From OMPR01 sp965183835 (GTDB taxonomy: Bacteria; Pseudomonadota; Alphaproteobacteria; Rhodobacterales; Rhodobacteraceae), in NCBI GenBank assembly GCA_965183835.1, contig CBCYME010000004.1, forward strand, positions 314,449-378,448: a DNA stretch of 64,000 nt, in the 5' to 3' direction. Each line of letters opens with the position of its first letter. Positions within the stretch are counted from its first letter, which is position 1. Position numbers and translations under genes: made by a program. The notes under the pieces were generated by a model, which saw only the letters and a program-made list of their open reading frames with translations, was not told where the DNA came from and ran no database searches. Of the stretch, positions 44,014-51,381 are shown piece after piece.

Positions 44014-44991
44014 TCAATCCTCATTGATGGGTTCAACCAGTTGGGTGAGGCACCGCAATTGATCCTCGGCTTGCGACATCATTTTTTGAAGGATGACTTG
44101 GGCAGGCTCACGGCGCCGAATGAGGTCAACAGCTTCGCCGACAATCACGGCGGCCGTGTCTATGTCGCCCGCTGTCGACGCGGCTTCGAAATGAGCCTGC
44201 TCTGCCGCAAGGTTTTCGCGCAAGCCGATAATATCCCCACTCCATCGACGAGTGAACGGGCTGCGCAGCGTGCGCAGGTTCCAATCCGAAGGCCAGTCGA
44301 GCCCGCGCACCATGTCGAACACCGAACTTCGTTCGGTATCGTCGCCCGAACCGCTCAGAGCGGCTTGTTTGGCATGCTCACCGGCGAGCGATTCATCGCT
44401 GGCAAAGAAGGCGGTTCCACACAATACACCCGAAGCGTTAAGCGACAGAGCCGCCACCAGACCACGCCCATCAGCGATGCCGCCTGCCGCGATGACCGGT
44501 ACTCCTTGCGCGATATCGACAACCGCCGGGACAAAGGGCAACGTCGCTCTGGTGCCGCCGTGCCCGCCCGCCTCTGTGCCCTGCGCCACGATGGCATCAA
44601 CGCCAGCGTCCACAGCTTCACGCGCTTGTTCGAGTGTCTGCACCTGAACGATCAGCTTGGTTTGAGCCGCCCTGATTTGATGGAGAAACGGCTTGAAATT
44701 ACCGAACGAGAGCATGAGCGCGGCCGGGCTTCGCTCAAGGGCAAGATCAAGCAAACGGGGCTGTCTGGCCAGCGACCAAGTGATAAAGCCTACCCCGACC
44801 CGTGCTTCCCCCGCTGCGTTGAATTCGCGCATCAGCCAATCGGCGTCGCCATAACCGCCGCCGATCAGACCCAAACCACCTGCATGGCTTACCGCCGCGG
44901 CCAATGCCCCGCCGCTGACCCCTGCCATAGGTGCCAATACGACGGGGTGTTTGATGCCGAACAGATCACAGAGAGGCGTGCGAATAGGCAT
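44014..44991 (-). CDS. nitronate monooxygenase-like FMN enzyme
   Basis: A 325-residue TIM-barrel FMN protein of the 2-nitropropane dioxygenase/nitronate monooxygenase family, which oxidise alkyl nitronates. PVVLAPMAGVSGGALAAAVSHAGGLGLIGGGYG, the active-site block AQGTEAGGHGG (His base), VPVIAAGGIADGRG and GTAFFASDES are present. Sits between the tautomerase and the GFA genes, with 5 and 4 bases between. It could remove toxic nitro compounds or act on another substrate. Confidence 0.9.
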   Translation of the reverse strand: MPIRTPLCDLFGIKHPVVLAPMAGVSGGALAAAVSHAGGLGLIGGGYGDADWLMREFNAAGEARVGVGFITWSLARQPRLLDLALERSPAALMLSFGNFKPFLHQIRAAQTKLIVQVQTLEQAREAVDAGVDAIVAQGTEAGGHGGTRATLPFVPAVVDIAQGVPVIAAGGIADGRGLVAALSLNASGVLCGTAFFASDESLAGEHAKQAALSGSGDDTERSSVFDMVRGLDWPSDWNLRTLRSPFTRRWSGDIIGLRENLAAEQAHFEAASTAGDIDTAAVIVGEAVDLIRRREPAQVILQKMMSQAEDQLRCLTQLVEPINED

Positions 44992-44996
44992 TCAGA

Positions 44997-45203
44997 TCAC
45001 CCCGCCGCTTCACGTCTGTACTGTTCGACCGGTAGACCACCGATCCCCCAATCCTCAAGGGAAACTTCGTCGATGACGACAAAAGTCGTCGCCGGAGACT
45101 TTTCGAGAACTCGCACCAGCAAGTCGGTGACGCCGCTGATCAACTCGGCCTTCTGATCCGGGGTGACGCCTTCGCGCGTCACCTTGATGTTGACATAGGG
45201 CAT
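44997..45203 (-). CDS. 4-oxalocrotonate tautomerase-like protein
   Basis: A 68-residue tautomerase with Pro right after Met1 (MPYVNIKVTREG), the family's catalytic base after Met removal, and the helix QKAELISGVTDLLVRVL. The sequence is slightly longer than the 62-residue classic form. AAGGAAG precedes the ATG. A candidate keto-enol isomerase or dehalogenase-like enzyme in the cluster. Confidence 0.87.
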   Translation of the reverse strand: MPYVNIKVTREGVTPDQKAELISGVTDLLVRVLEKSPATTFVVIDEVSLEDWGIGGLPVEQYRREAAG

Positions 45204-45214
45204 CTCGCTTCCTT

Positions 45215-45589
45215 TCAGGTAGCACGTTCAGTGATTTGGAAAATCTTGGCGATGATCCGCCATGCGCCATCGGTTCGCACAAGGGTCAGGAAGTCGACGA
45301 AGTCCTTGGTGCCGATGGAGCACCGCACACGGGCAAAGGCGGTGTTTTCACCTGCAAACTCGATCGAGTCGATCACATCACGCCGGGGTTCATCGCGCGA
45401 GGCAGGGGACACGCGCTTTGCCACCACCGGAAAATACTCGCCCATCGTGCGATAAAGTAGCGGTGTTTCATCCGCCGTTGCATAGATCGCTTTTGGGTGA
45501 AACGCGTTGGCCAACCTGTCGGTGTCGGCGTGATAGAGACCGTCGAAATAGGTCTCTAACACGTCTGTTACTGCGGCAAATGCAGTCAT
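45215..45589 (-). CDS. SnoaL/NTF2-like protein
   Basis: A 124-residue cone-fold (NTF2-like) protein: VTDVLETYFDGLYHADTDRLANAFHPKA, then the beta-sheet ENTAFARVRCSI, FVDFLTLVRTDGAWRIIAKIF. Such proteins bind or convert small hydrophobic compounds; no function can be given. Overlaps the upstream GST gene by 4 bases. Confidence 0.82.
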   Translation of the reverse strand: MTAFAAVTDVLETYFDGLYHADTDRLANAFHPKAIYATADETPLLYRTMGEYFPVVAKRVSPASRDEPRRDVIDSIEFAGENTAFARVRCSIGTKDFVDFLTLVRTDGAWRIIAKIFQITERAT

Positions 45590-46209
45590 GCTGCCTGCTC
45601 CATCAGGCCCTCGGCAATCATCGCTTTGATCGCGGCAGGACGTGCCGCGATACGTGCGACATAGCTTTGGGTTTTCGGATGCGCGTCAAGGCTCACGCTG
45701 ACAAAACCTGCCCAGTTGAGCACGACGAAGGCATAGGCGTCTGCAACGCTGAAAGTGTCACCCATGAGAAAATCACGCCCGTCTGCGAGGCTTCGCTCGA
45801 TATGAGCGGCCCGGCGCTGCACACCCGCCTCAGCTTTTTTGCGCCGCGCATCATCCAACTCGACGCCAGAGAAAAACGGCCCAAAGGATTTGTGCAGTTC
45901 TGACGACAAGAAGTTGAGTGTTTCCTGAAGGCGGGTGCGCGCCAAGGTGCCGTTCGGGGGGGCAAGGCCAGCATCGGGTGACTGATCGGCCAGATACTGA
46001 AGCACGGCGGGGTTTTCGGTGATGATATCGCCGTCATCGGTTACAAGCGCCGGAACATAGCCGTTCGGGCTGATCCTGAGGAAATCGCCGCCCGCTTCGG
46101 TCGTGTTTGCGTCGGTGTCTGTTTTGTCGAGGTCGAACGAGACGCCAAGTTCGTTCAGGATCATGTGGGATGCCATCGAGCAAGCACCGGGTTTGTAGTA
46201 AAGTTTCAT
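45586..46209 (-). CDS. glutathione S-transferase, beta (GstA) type
   Basis: A 207-residue GST: MKLYYKPGACSMASHMILNELG (beta-class Cys in the GACS block), the cis-Pro block GYVPALVTDDG, ITENPAVLQYLADQ, and SVADAYAFVVLNW. First gene of the five-gene run GST, SnoaL-like, tautomerase, nitronate monooxygenase, GFA, which is read divergently from an HxlR regulator. Role in handling reactive compounds with glutathione is inferred from family and context. Confidence 0.9.
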   Translation of the reverse strand: MKLYYKPGACSMASHMILNELGVSFDLDKTDTDANTTEAGGDFLRISPNGYVPALVTDDGDIITENPAVLQYLADQSPDAGLAPPNGTLARTRLQETLNFLSSELHKSFGPFFSGVELDDARRKKAEAGVQRRAAHIERSLADGRDFLMGDTFSVADAYAFVVLNWAGFVSVSLDAHPKTQSYVARIAARPAAIKAMIAEGLMEQAA

Positions 46210-46266
46210 CTGTCAAAGCTCCAGTTGGTTGGGGTGATGCCCAAGAGATGGCGTATTGGATAACCA

Positions 46267-46320
46267 TTGACAACTTGGTTTCCTTTGGTTACTCAATTAT
46301 CCGGTAACCCCAAGGAAACC
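46267..46320. promoter_or_regulatory. long inverted repeat between GST cluster and hxlR
   Basis: GGTTTCCTTTGGTTAC (46277-46292) is mirrored by GTAACCCCAAGGAAACC (46304-46320), nearly perfect over 16 bases. A TTGACA at 46267-46272 precedes the left arm in plus orientation. This is a likely HxlR operator controlling both directions. Each arm also contains a TTTCC/GGAAA core. Confidence 0.65.
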
Positions 46321-46332
46321 TAGTCACTTAGT

Positions 46333-46683
46333 ATGGCCCTCAAAGTCCGCAAGAACCAAAGCCCCGAGCCGCCGCTGCCCTGCATGCTGACGCACTGCAT
46401 GGCGGTGATTTCCGGTGCCTGGGCGGCCAACGTGATCTGGTCGCTGCGTGCGGGCCCGCGCCGATTTAACGAGTTGCGCACCGACATTCCGCCAATTTCG
46501 GCCAAGGTACTGTCGACTCGGCTGACCGAGCTAGAGCAGCGCGGTGTGCTGTCTCGCAAAGTGCAACCAACCTCCCCCCCATCCGTTGAATATGCCCTGA
46601 CCGAACTGGGCGGTGAACTTGTGCCAGCCCTTGAGGCCATTGTGGAAGTTGGCCACCGGTTGAAGATGCGCGACGAAGGGTAA
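46333..46683 (+). CDS. HxlR-family transcription regulator
   Basis: A 116-residue winged-helix HxlR protein: GAWAANVIWSLRAGPRRFNELRTDIPPISAKVLSTRLTELEQRGVLSRK in pieces, then YALTELGGELVPAL. Cys17 and Cys near it (PCMLTHCMAV) are candidate sensors, as in redox- or aldehyde-responsive HxlR members such as YodB and HxlR. No clear Shine-Dalgarno site. It is divergent from the GST cluster and most likely controls it. Confidence 0.87.
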   Translation: MALKVRKNQSPEPPLPCMLTHCMAVISGAWAANVIWSLRAGPRRFNELRTDIPPISAKVLSTRLTELEQRGVLSRKVQPTSPPSVEYALTELGGELVPALEAIVEVGHRLKMRDEG

Positions 46684-46706
46684 GGTCTTAACCTTGGACC
46701 CAAGAC

Positions 46707-47135
46707 CTATGGGGCTTCGATCAGTTCGATCTTGTAGCCGTCTGGATCTTCGATAAACGCAATGATCTCGCGCTCTCCGGTTTCATCCGGTGCCATCTTC
46801 ATTGGACCGGGTGCCCTGACGACGTTGATGCCGAATTCTGACAGGTGACTGCACACCTGCTGAGTGTCTTGGACTTCCAACGCGATATGCCCGTAGCCGG
46901 TGCCGTGGGAATAGTTGTTGTCACCCCAGTTATACGTCAGCTCAATCAGCGCGCTGCTGTTGGCATAGCCGACAAAAACCAGCGTAAATTCTGCATCGGT
47001 AAACGTCTCGCGCCGCACTTCTTGCATGCCGAGAGCATCACAATAGAACCGCAAAGACCGATCAAGATCTTGGACGCGCACCATTGTATAAAGAATAGCG
47101 TACGGGGTGTTTGAGGACGTAAGTTGAGTGTTCAT
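46707..47135 (-). CDS. gloA: glyoxalase I-like VOC protein
   Basis: A 142-residue VOC protein with the two-repeat glyoxalase I plan: TMVRVQDLDRSLRFYCDALGMQEVRR and GHIALEVQDTQQVCSHL, FIEDPDGYKIELIE. Metal ligands expected for lactoylglutathione lyase are present: His in the GYGHIALEV block and Glu in SALIELTYNWG and KIELIE. It would turn the methylglyoxal-glutathione adduct into lactoylglutathione. The best-matched member of the detoxification island to a known reaction. Confidence 0.85.
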   Translation of the reverse strand: MNTQLTSSNTPYAILYTMVRVQDLDRSLRFYCDALGMQEVRRETFTDAEFTLVFVGYANSSALIELTYNWGDNNYSHGTGYGHIALEVQDTQQVCSHLSEFGINVVRAPGPMKMAPDETGEREIIAFIEDPDGYKIELIEAP

Positions 47136-47198
47136 AAAGATGCGCCTTACTGATCCGAAAAACCGGGGACAGACAGTTTCTGCCCCCGGTAAATAACT

Positions 47199-47669
47199 TT
47201 ACCGGCAGATTTCACCTTGGTAGCGGACCAGCCCGACAAGGTTGTCATTGTCCCGCAGATCGACAAGACCGTAGCTGTTGAACTGGCCCGAATAGCCTTT
47301 CATCGTGCCGCGTGTGACGTCTGGCTGAATGTCGTAGGTGATCTCAATCATGAAGCGGCCCGGCTTCCCCGGCACGGCGGTCAGAATACCCAGATCCTTG
47401 GTTTGGAACGCCCCGCCGTCGTCGCGACCAAAGTAGTGTTCCATATCCATCTCAAGACCGGTTTCGGTCTCACGAGTCGCCGTGATCTTGCCAGCAGCAT
47501 TCTGAACAGCACCGGTCAAAGCCGCCGAGATGATCATAGGCTGGCCGTCGCCTTCGCCAAAGAAGTTGGGGATCGCAACACCGCCCATTTGGAAGCAGTC
47601 GGCGGCCATGGCAGCCGTTGACGACATTGCGAGGGCCACTATGGCGCCAGAAAAAGAGGTGAGTTTCAT
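47199..47669 (-). CDS. secreted protein of unknown function
   Basis: A 156-residue protein with a Sec signal peptide (MKLTSFSGAIVALAMSSTAAMA-AD) and a mature part of beta-rich character with one Cys at each end (ADCFQMGG and YQGEICR), likely a disulfide. I do not recognise the family. It shares direction and close spacing with the YdhR-like gene upstream (24 bases), so they are probably one transcript. Confidence 0.7.
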   Translation of the reverse strand: MKLTSFSGAIVALAMSSTAAMAADCFQMGGVAIPNFFGEGDGQPMIISAALTGAVQNAAGKITATRETETGLEMDMEHYFGRDDGGAFQTKDLGILTAVPGKPGRFMIEITYDIQPDVTRGTMKGYSGQFNSYGLVDLRDNDNLVGLVRYQGEICR

Positions 47670-47693
47670 GTCAGTTCCATTCCGTTGAGGAGG

Positions 47694-48326
47694 CTACAGG
47701 TAGTAGGGAGAATTGAGACCGCGGCTTGCAGCCTCGGTGACACGGGCATCAAAGACGCGCGTATAGAAAGCGGCATTCATTGCTGCTGCCGTTTTGGGGA
47801 AGTCGTTGAGGGCAAAATCCAACGCGTTTTCCATGGTGTCGAAGGCATCCAGCCCACCCAGCGATTTGGTGTTTTGTCCGCTAAGCCAGACTTTGGACAG
47901 CAGTCCCTTTTGTTCGCGCAAGACGGGGTTGCGATCACGCCAAGGCGCGGTTTCAAAGGGCACTGCAACCTGCACTTCGGTGTAAACAAATGCGCCCGGC
48001 TCGGTTGTGACCTTTCCGCCAAACTGGGGCGCATCCATGGCCGCGCTGGCCTCTGCGGTGGCCTGATTGTCAAAGACGTGCGTTGTTTGCGCCACGCCAA
48101 AGTCACGGGCCAGCGCAGGAAAGAAATCCGTGCAATAAAGCAGGGCATCTTCGACACTGGCAAAGCTGTAAAGCCCGCCGACAGAGTGGGTGCCCAGCCC
48201 GGACAGCCAGGTTTTGTCAACAAACCCAGGCTGGGCCGCGATGGCAGCATTCAGCTTTTCCCAAGGGACATCCGTGAACGGGACGGACGCTTGCAATTCT
48301 GTGTAAACAAAGGCGGTGGCGGGCAT
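47694..48326 (-). CDS. duplicated YdhR-like monooxygenase-fold protein
   Basis: A 210-residue protein made of two about 100-residue repeats. Repeat 1 has ASVPFTDVPWEKLNAAIAAQPGF, KTWLSGLGTHSVGGLYSF and FGVAQTTHVFD; repeat 2 has VAVPFETAPWRDRN, KVWLSGQNTKSLGGLDAF and AFYTRVFD. The fold resembles YdhR/ABM dimeric barrels, here a covalent dimer. The ATG at 48326 has AAGGA about ten bases upstream. A Tat leader in another frame begins 158 bases upstream, so this may be the mature part of a once-exported protein. Confidence 0.75.
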   Translation of the reverse strand: MPATAFVYTELQASVPFTDVPWEKLNAAIAAQPGFVDKTWLSGLGTHSVGGLYSFASVEDALLYCTDFFPALARDFGVAQTTHVFDNQATAEASAAMDAPQFGGKVTTEPGAFVYTEVQVAVPFETAPWRDRNPVLREQKGLLSKVWLSGQNTKSLGGLDAFDTMENALDFALNDFPKTAAAMNAAFYTRVFDARVTEAASRGLNSPYYL

Positions 48327-48484
48327 GGTTTGATTTTCCTTTTGATTAGATTGTGCAGTTGCCGCGGCGCCCGAGCCGCCAGCCCCACTGCTGCTAGGGG
48401 AATGGCGGCCAGTGCTGTGGTCACTCTGCGCCGAGAAATCGGTTCAGCATTGCCGGTCGCGTGCCGGGGCACACGTGAAATCAT
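48327..48484 (-). pseudogene. Tat signal-peptide leader out of frame with the YdhR-like gene
   Basis: From ATG 48484, with AAGGAG eight bases upstream, the frame reads MISRVPRHATGNAEPISRRR then VTTALAAIPLAAVGLAA, a twin-arginine signal with a hydrophobic core. It then runs out of frame into the next gene and stops at 48251. One base of frame shift after the hydrophobic core would give SGAGGSGAAATAQSNQ, a typical post-signal linker, joined to the YdhR-like start. It looks like a frameshifted export leader. Confidence 0.6.
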
Positions 48485-48544
48485 GTCGTCGTCTCCTTAT
48501 GGTTGATGCCCCCTTGCCTGGGAGGTTGTCTTGGCGTGAATATC

Positions 48545-48620
48545 AAAATATAACGATCTATATATACTGCTAGCCCGACAAGTGCATAGCGTCAATCTAA
48601 AATATAACGAACGATATAAT
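48545..48620. promoter_or_regulatory. direct repeats AAAATATAACGA in the divergent TetR promoter region
   Basis: AAAATATAACGA occurs at 48545-48556 and again at 48599-48610, 54 bases apart (about five helical turns). Each is followed by a partly mirrored AT-rich half (TCTATATA, ACGATATAA). Likely operators for the adjacent TetR regulator. Confidence 0.55.
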
Positions 48621-48643
48621 AACCTATAAGAGTATGATGCTAA

Positions 48644-49237
48644 ATGAAAAAATCCGAAGCAACCAAGGCCAAACTACTCGCCTCGTCCGGCAGAGCATTT
48701 CGAAGAGAGGGCTATGCCGGGATCGGAGTCGACTCGATTGCGAAAGATGCCGGCGTGACGTCCGGTGCATTTTATGCCCATATGAAATCCAAGAACGATG
48801 CGTTCCGTGCAGCCCTGATCGCAGGCCTAGAAGAGGTCCTGTCTGCATTGACCGCGTATCGAGAGACCCACGGCAACGAGTGGCCCACAGCTTTTGCAGA
48901 GTACTACCTTGGGCACGATCATCGGATTGATCTTGAAGGTGCCTGTGCCATGACCAGTCTGACACCGGACGTCGTCAGGGCTGATCCCGAGGTGCAGTCA
49001 GAGTATGTCACCCTGATGGAGCGCATTGTGAAAGAGGTTGCGAAACATCTCCCCTGTGATGGGATAACCCAGGACCGCGATGCAAAAGCATGGGCCTTTC
49101 TTTCGGCGCTTATTGGGGGGCTCACGCTTGCGCGTGCCGTAGGGCCCGGCGCCGCCGCAGACGAAATCGAACGGGCAAGCAAGGCAGCCGCATTGGCCGT
49201 CATCGGTTTGCCGGCGACGCATTCTAAGGGCAGCTAA
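48644..49237 (+). CDS. TetR-family transcription regulator
   Basis: A 197-residue TetR protein. HTH: ATKAKLLASSGRAFRREGYAGIGVDSIAKDAGVTSGAFYAHMKSKNDAF in pieces. The ligand-binding C-terminal part is helical (FLSALIGGLTLARAVG). It is read divergently from the Tat leader/YdhR-like genes and probably represses them. Similar in style to regulators of short-chain aldehyde or quinone response genes. Weak ribosome site. Confidence 0.87.
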   Translation: MKKSEATKAKLLASSGRAFRREGYAGIGVDSIAKDAGVTSGAFYAHMKSKNDAFRAALIAGLEEVLSALTAYRETHGNEWPTAFAEYYLGHDHRIDLEGACAMTSLTPDVVRADPEVQSEYVTLMERIVKEVAKHLPCDGITQDRDAKAWAFLSALIGGLTLARAVGPGAAADEIERASKAAALAVIGLPATHSKGS

Positions 49238-50028
49238 ATAGATGAATTCCGGAAAGGGAATGCTGGCTGCAAAAACTGCTGAACATGCCCGCATCGTTGA
49301 ACCAGCAGCCTATAGACCGGAACCGGCAGATCCGGCCCCCAACAACAGACATAGTCACAAAGGGCGCTCTCATGGAGTTAAGCGCAGACCTTTCAAAACG
49401 CGTGCTGGTTCATCGGGACAGCAGTCGTATTTTCGCGACTTGATGCGAACTGCGGAACGGCTTCCACTATTTCCGCACGGACCGTATCGTTTCGGCGGAG
49501 ATGTTGGAGCAACGCATACCGGAAAATGCGTGCGCGTTGCGTGCACGATGGCGCGCGGCGATGGATGAGGAGCGGGCGACCTACACAAACCAGACCCTAT
49601 AAAAGAGTTGACCGCCTCGGCATCCAACGGGGATCCTGTTCCATCGGTTATGCCACGACTTTGGCAAAGGCTAACAAAACAATGCAAAGCATAATTCGCT
49701 AGGGCCAACATTGGAGCAGTTGCACTGAAAAACCGATTTGTCCGCGACCTGCGAATTCGACATATGAGCCTCTCTGCGGCATGTATGAATGGCCGAATTC
49801 ATCGCCGCGCGACGGCATCAGAATTTTCGCTCATGCTGCATTTTTCGCGCTGCGCGCGCGCAGCACAAAATCACAATGACTGAGTCGGGCTCCTTGCCGC
49901 TATTGGCTGCGCTCTGTACCAAGGGTTGCTTTGCAAAGCCGGGTCGGTTCTGACCCAACGGCCAAGGGCATGTGACGTTTGCCCTCTTCACATCCTGCCA
50001 TGATTGGGGAATCCCACCCCCCAAACGC
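49238..50028. other. gene-poor region with decayed sequence
   Basis: About 790 bases without an intact gene. It holds a WYL-regulator remnant (49444-49602) and a perfect 16-bp palindrome GCTGCGCGCGCGCAGC (49849-49864). Small open frames here lack ribosome sites and family likeness. The right end carries the rpmJ terminator. It marks the right edge of the accessory island. Confidence 0.55.
49402..49602 (+). pseudogene. C-terminal remnant of a YafY/WYL-domain regulator
   Basis: From 49444 the frame reads CELRNGFHYFRTDRIVSAEM, then IPENACALRARWRAAMDEE, ending with TAA at 49602. The CELR-x4-FRTDRI block is the hallmark C-terminal end of WYL-domain transcription regulators of the YafY type. The codon just before it (49441-49443) is TGA where the family usually has Trp. 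The upstream part of the gene, with the HTH, is not found. A decayed fragment. Confidence 0.6.
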
Positions 50029-50059
50029 GAAAAAACCGCGCTAAACAGCGCGGCTTTTT
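50029..50059 (-). terminator. terminator of rpmJ
   Basis: CCGCGCT-AAAC-AGCGCGG (50036-50053) flanked by a run of A on the left, which gives a U-tract on the minus strand, and TTTTT on the right. It lies 22 bases after the rpmJ stop. Confidence 0.85.
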
Positions 50060-50081
50060 CAAATGCTTGAGATCGGTTCGA

Positions 50082-50207
50082 TCAACCCTGGCGGGCTTTA
50101 AACCGACGCTGCGTTTTGTTAATCACATAAACGCGGCCTTTGCGACGCACAACGCGGCAATCACGGTGCCGGTTCTTGAGCGAACGGAGCGAGTTCTTGA
50201 CCTTCAT
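50082..50207 (-). CDS. rpmJ: 50S ribosomal protein L36
   Basis: A 41-residue ribosomal protein: MKVKNSLRSLKNRHRDCRVV then RRKGRVYVINKTQRRFKARQ, G. This is the longer alphaproteobacterial L36 form with a reduced set of zinc-binding Cys (only one Cys, in RDCR), as in the zinc-independent paralogue class. AGGAGA lies before the ATG. It helps fold the 23S rRNA at the large-subunit core. Confidence 0.95.
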   Translation of the reverse strand: MKVKNSLRSLKNRHRDCRVVRRKGRVYVINKTQRRFKARQG

Positions 50208-50285
50208 GGTCTGTCTCCTGGTCCTACGGCGCGGGCCAGCGCCTAGTGTTGCGGGTGCCTCGGAAAATCCGAAACAGTGAATTCA

Positions 50286-50360
50286 TGGTGGGCACTACAA
50301 GGTTCGAACTTGTGACCCCTTCGATGTCAACGAAGTGCTCTACCGCTGAGCTAAGCGCCC
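50286..50360 (-). tRNA. tRNA-Val (GAC)
   Basis: A 75-base cloverleaf on the minus strand. The acceptor stem GGGCGCT pairs with AGTGCCC (one G-T), with discriminator A and an encoded CCA. The D-arm contains TAGCTCAGCGGTAGAGCA, the anticodon stem-loop CTTCG-TTGACAT-CGAAG gives anticodon GAC, and the T-loop is GTTCGAAC. It reads GUC valine codons. Confidence 0.95.
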
Positions 50361-50509
50361 ATGAATACCTTTGCAATCGTTGTCCTAGAAGAAACTAGGA
50401 CGCAGAGAACTGCGCCGGTAGCGGGGTCTATAAAAGGAGTCGTCAGCACTATCAAGGGCTTTTGAACCAACTATTTTCCGCGCTATGCTTTTCTTTGTAA
50501 GGAGCACCC

Positions 50510-51370
50510 ATGTCACACGCCGCCTATCGCCTGTTTGAGCCCGAAAAACGCACATCTTGCGTTGTTTTCGCCTCTCCGCACAGTGGACGGTCGTATTTCG
50601 ACAGCTTTAAAAACGCGTCGATTCTGGATGAAGTTACGATTCGATCCTCCGAGGATGCTTTTGTGGATCACTTATTTGATTCGGCGCAGGCCTTTGGGGC
50701 CCCGTTTTTGACTGCCACAGCCCCGCGGGCCTATCTCGATCTCAACCGCAGCCCCGAAGAACTGGATCCCGCCCTGATCGAAGGCGTTAGCCGGTCCCGT
50801 CAGAACCCGCGGGTGGCCTCGGGGCTTGGGGTGATTCCCCGCGTTGTCGCCAATGGGCGCGCTATTTACCGCGGCAAGCTCCCCCATAGCGAGGCGATGC
50901 GGCGGATCAGCTCGTTCTGGCGGCCCTATCATGCGCGTCTTCAGGGGGTGCTGGACGAGTCCCGCAAGATGTTTGGCCAAACCGTGCTGATCGATTGCCA
51001 TTCGATGCCGCGCGAGGCGCTGGATGGGGTGGCGAAATCTTCGGGTCGTCGGCCTCATATCGTGCTGGGGGACCGGTTCGGGGCTGCGGCCCATAGCGAT
51101 ATCGTGGATCACGTCGAATCGGCCTTTGTCAGCGCGGGTTTTGATGTGGTGCGCAACACGCCCTTTGCCGGGGCTTATGTCACGCAAACCTACGGGCGCC
51201 CCTCGCGCGGTCAGCACGCCATTCAGGTCGAAATCGACCGTTCTCTCTATATGGATGAACAGTTGGTCCGCCCAAACGCGGGCTTTGATCAGTTCCGCGG
51301 CCAGATGCGGCAGGTGGTGGCGAAACTGACTGAAATCGGCAAGCAAAGGCAATCGCTCGCCGCCGAATGA
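50510..51370 (+). CDS. N-formylglutamate amidohydrolase
   Basis: A 286-residue zinc amidohydrolase family protein. FASPHSGR near residue 22, RAYLDLNRSPEE, VIPRVVANGRAIYRGKL, LIDCHSMP and VEIDRSLYMDE are the family blocks. It frees formate from N-formylglutamate, the last step of one histidine breakdown route, or acts on related N-formyl amino acids. AAGGAG lies seven bases before the ATG. No other hut genes are nearby, so a histidine role is uncertain. Confidence 0.9.
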   Translation: MSHAAYRLFEPEKRTSCVVFASPHSGRSYFDSFKNASILDEVTIRSSEDAFVDHLFDSAQAFGAPFLTATAPRAYLDLNRSPEELDPALIEGVSRSRQNPRVASGLGVIPRVVANGRAIYRGKLPHSEAMRRISSFWRPYHARLQGVLDESRKMFGQTVLIDCHSMPREALDGVAKSSGRRPHIVLGDRFGAAAHSDIVDHVESAFVSAGFDVVRNTPFAGAYVTQTYGRPSRGQHAIQVEIDRSLYMDEQLVRPNAGFDQFRGQMRQVVAKLTEIGKQRQSLAAE

Positions 51371-51381
51371 TTACTGAATAA

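Noticed and set aside
43942..45156. 404-codon open frame on the plus strand
   Set aside because: Overlies the nitronate monooxygenase and tautomerase genes, which have clear motifs on the other strand.
42818..49443. TGA read as Trp (recoding), suggested by two genes with TGA at Trp positions
   Set aside because: TGA serves as the normal stop in many intact genes here (for example the metal-operon genes and pyrF neighbours), so decay is the simpler view.
49242..49568. 108-codon open frame on the plus strand downstream of tetR
   Set aside because: No ribosome site, no family likeness, and a different frame carries the WYL remnant.
49849..49864. Perfect palindrome GCTGCGCGCGCGCAGC as a terminator
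   Set aside because: No T-tract on either strand in the right place and no gene to serve; alternating GC can form it by chance.
50286..50360. tRNA-Val as integration site of the accessory island
   Set aside because: rpmJ lies between them, no integrase gene is present, and I found no copy of the tRNA 3' end at the other island edge.
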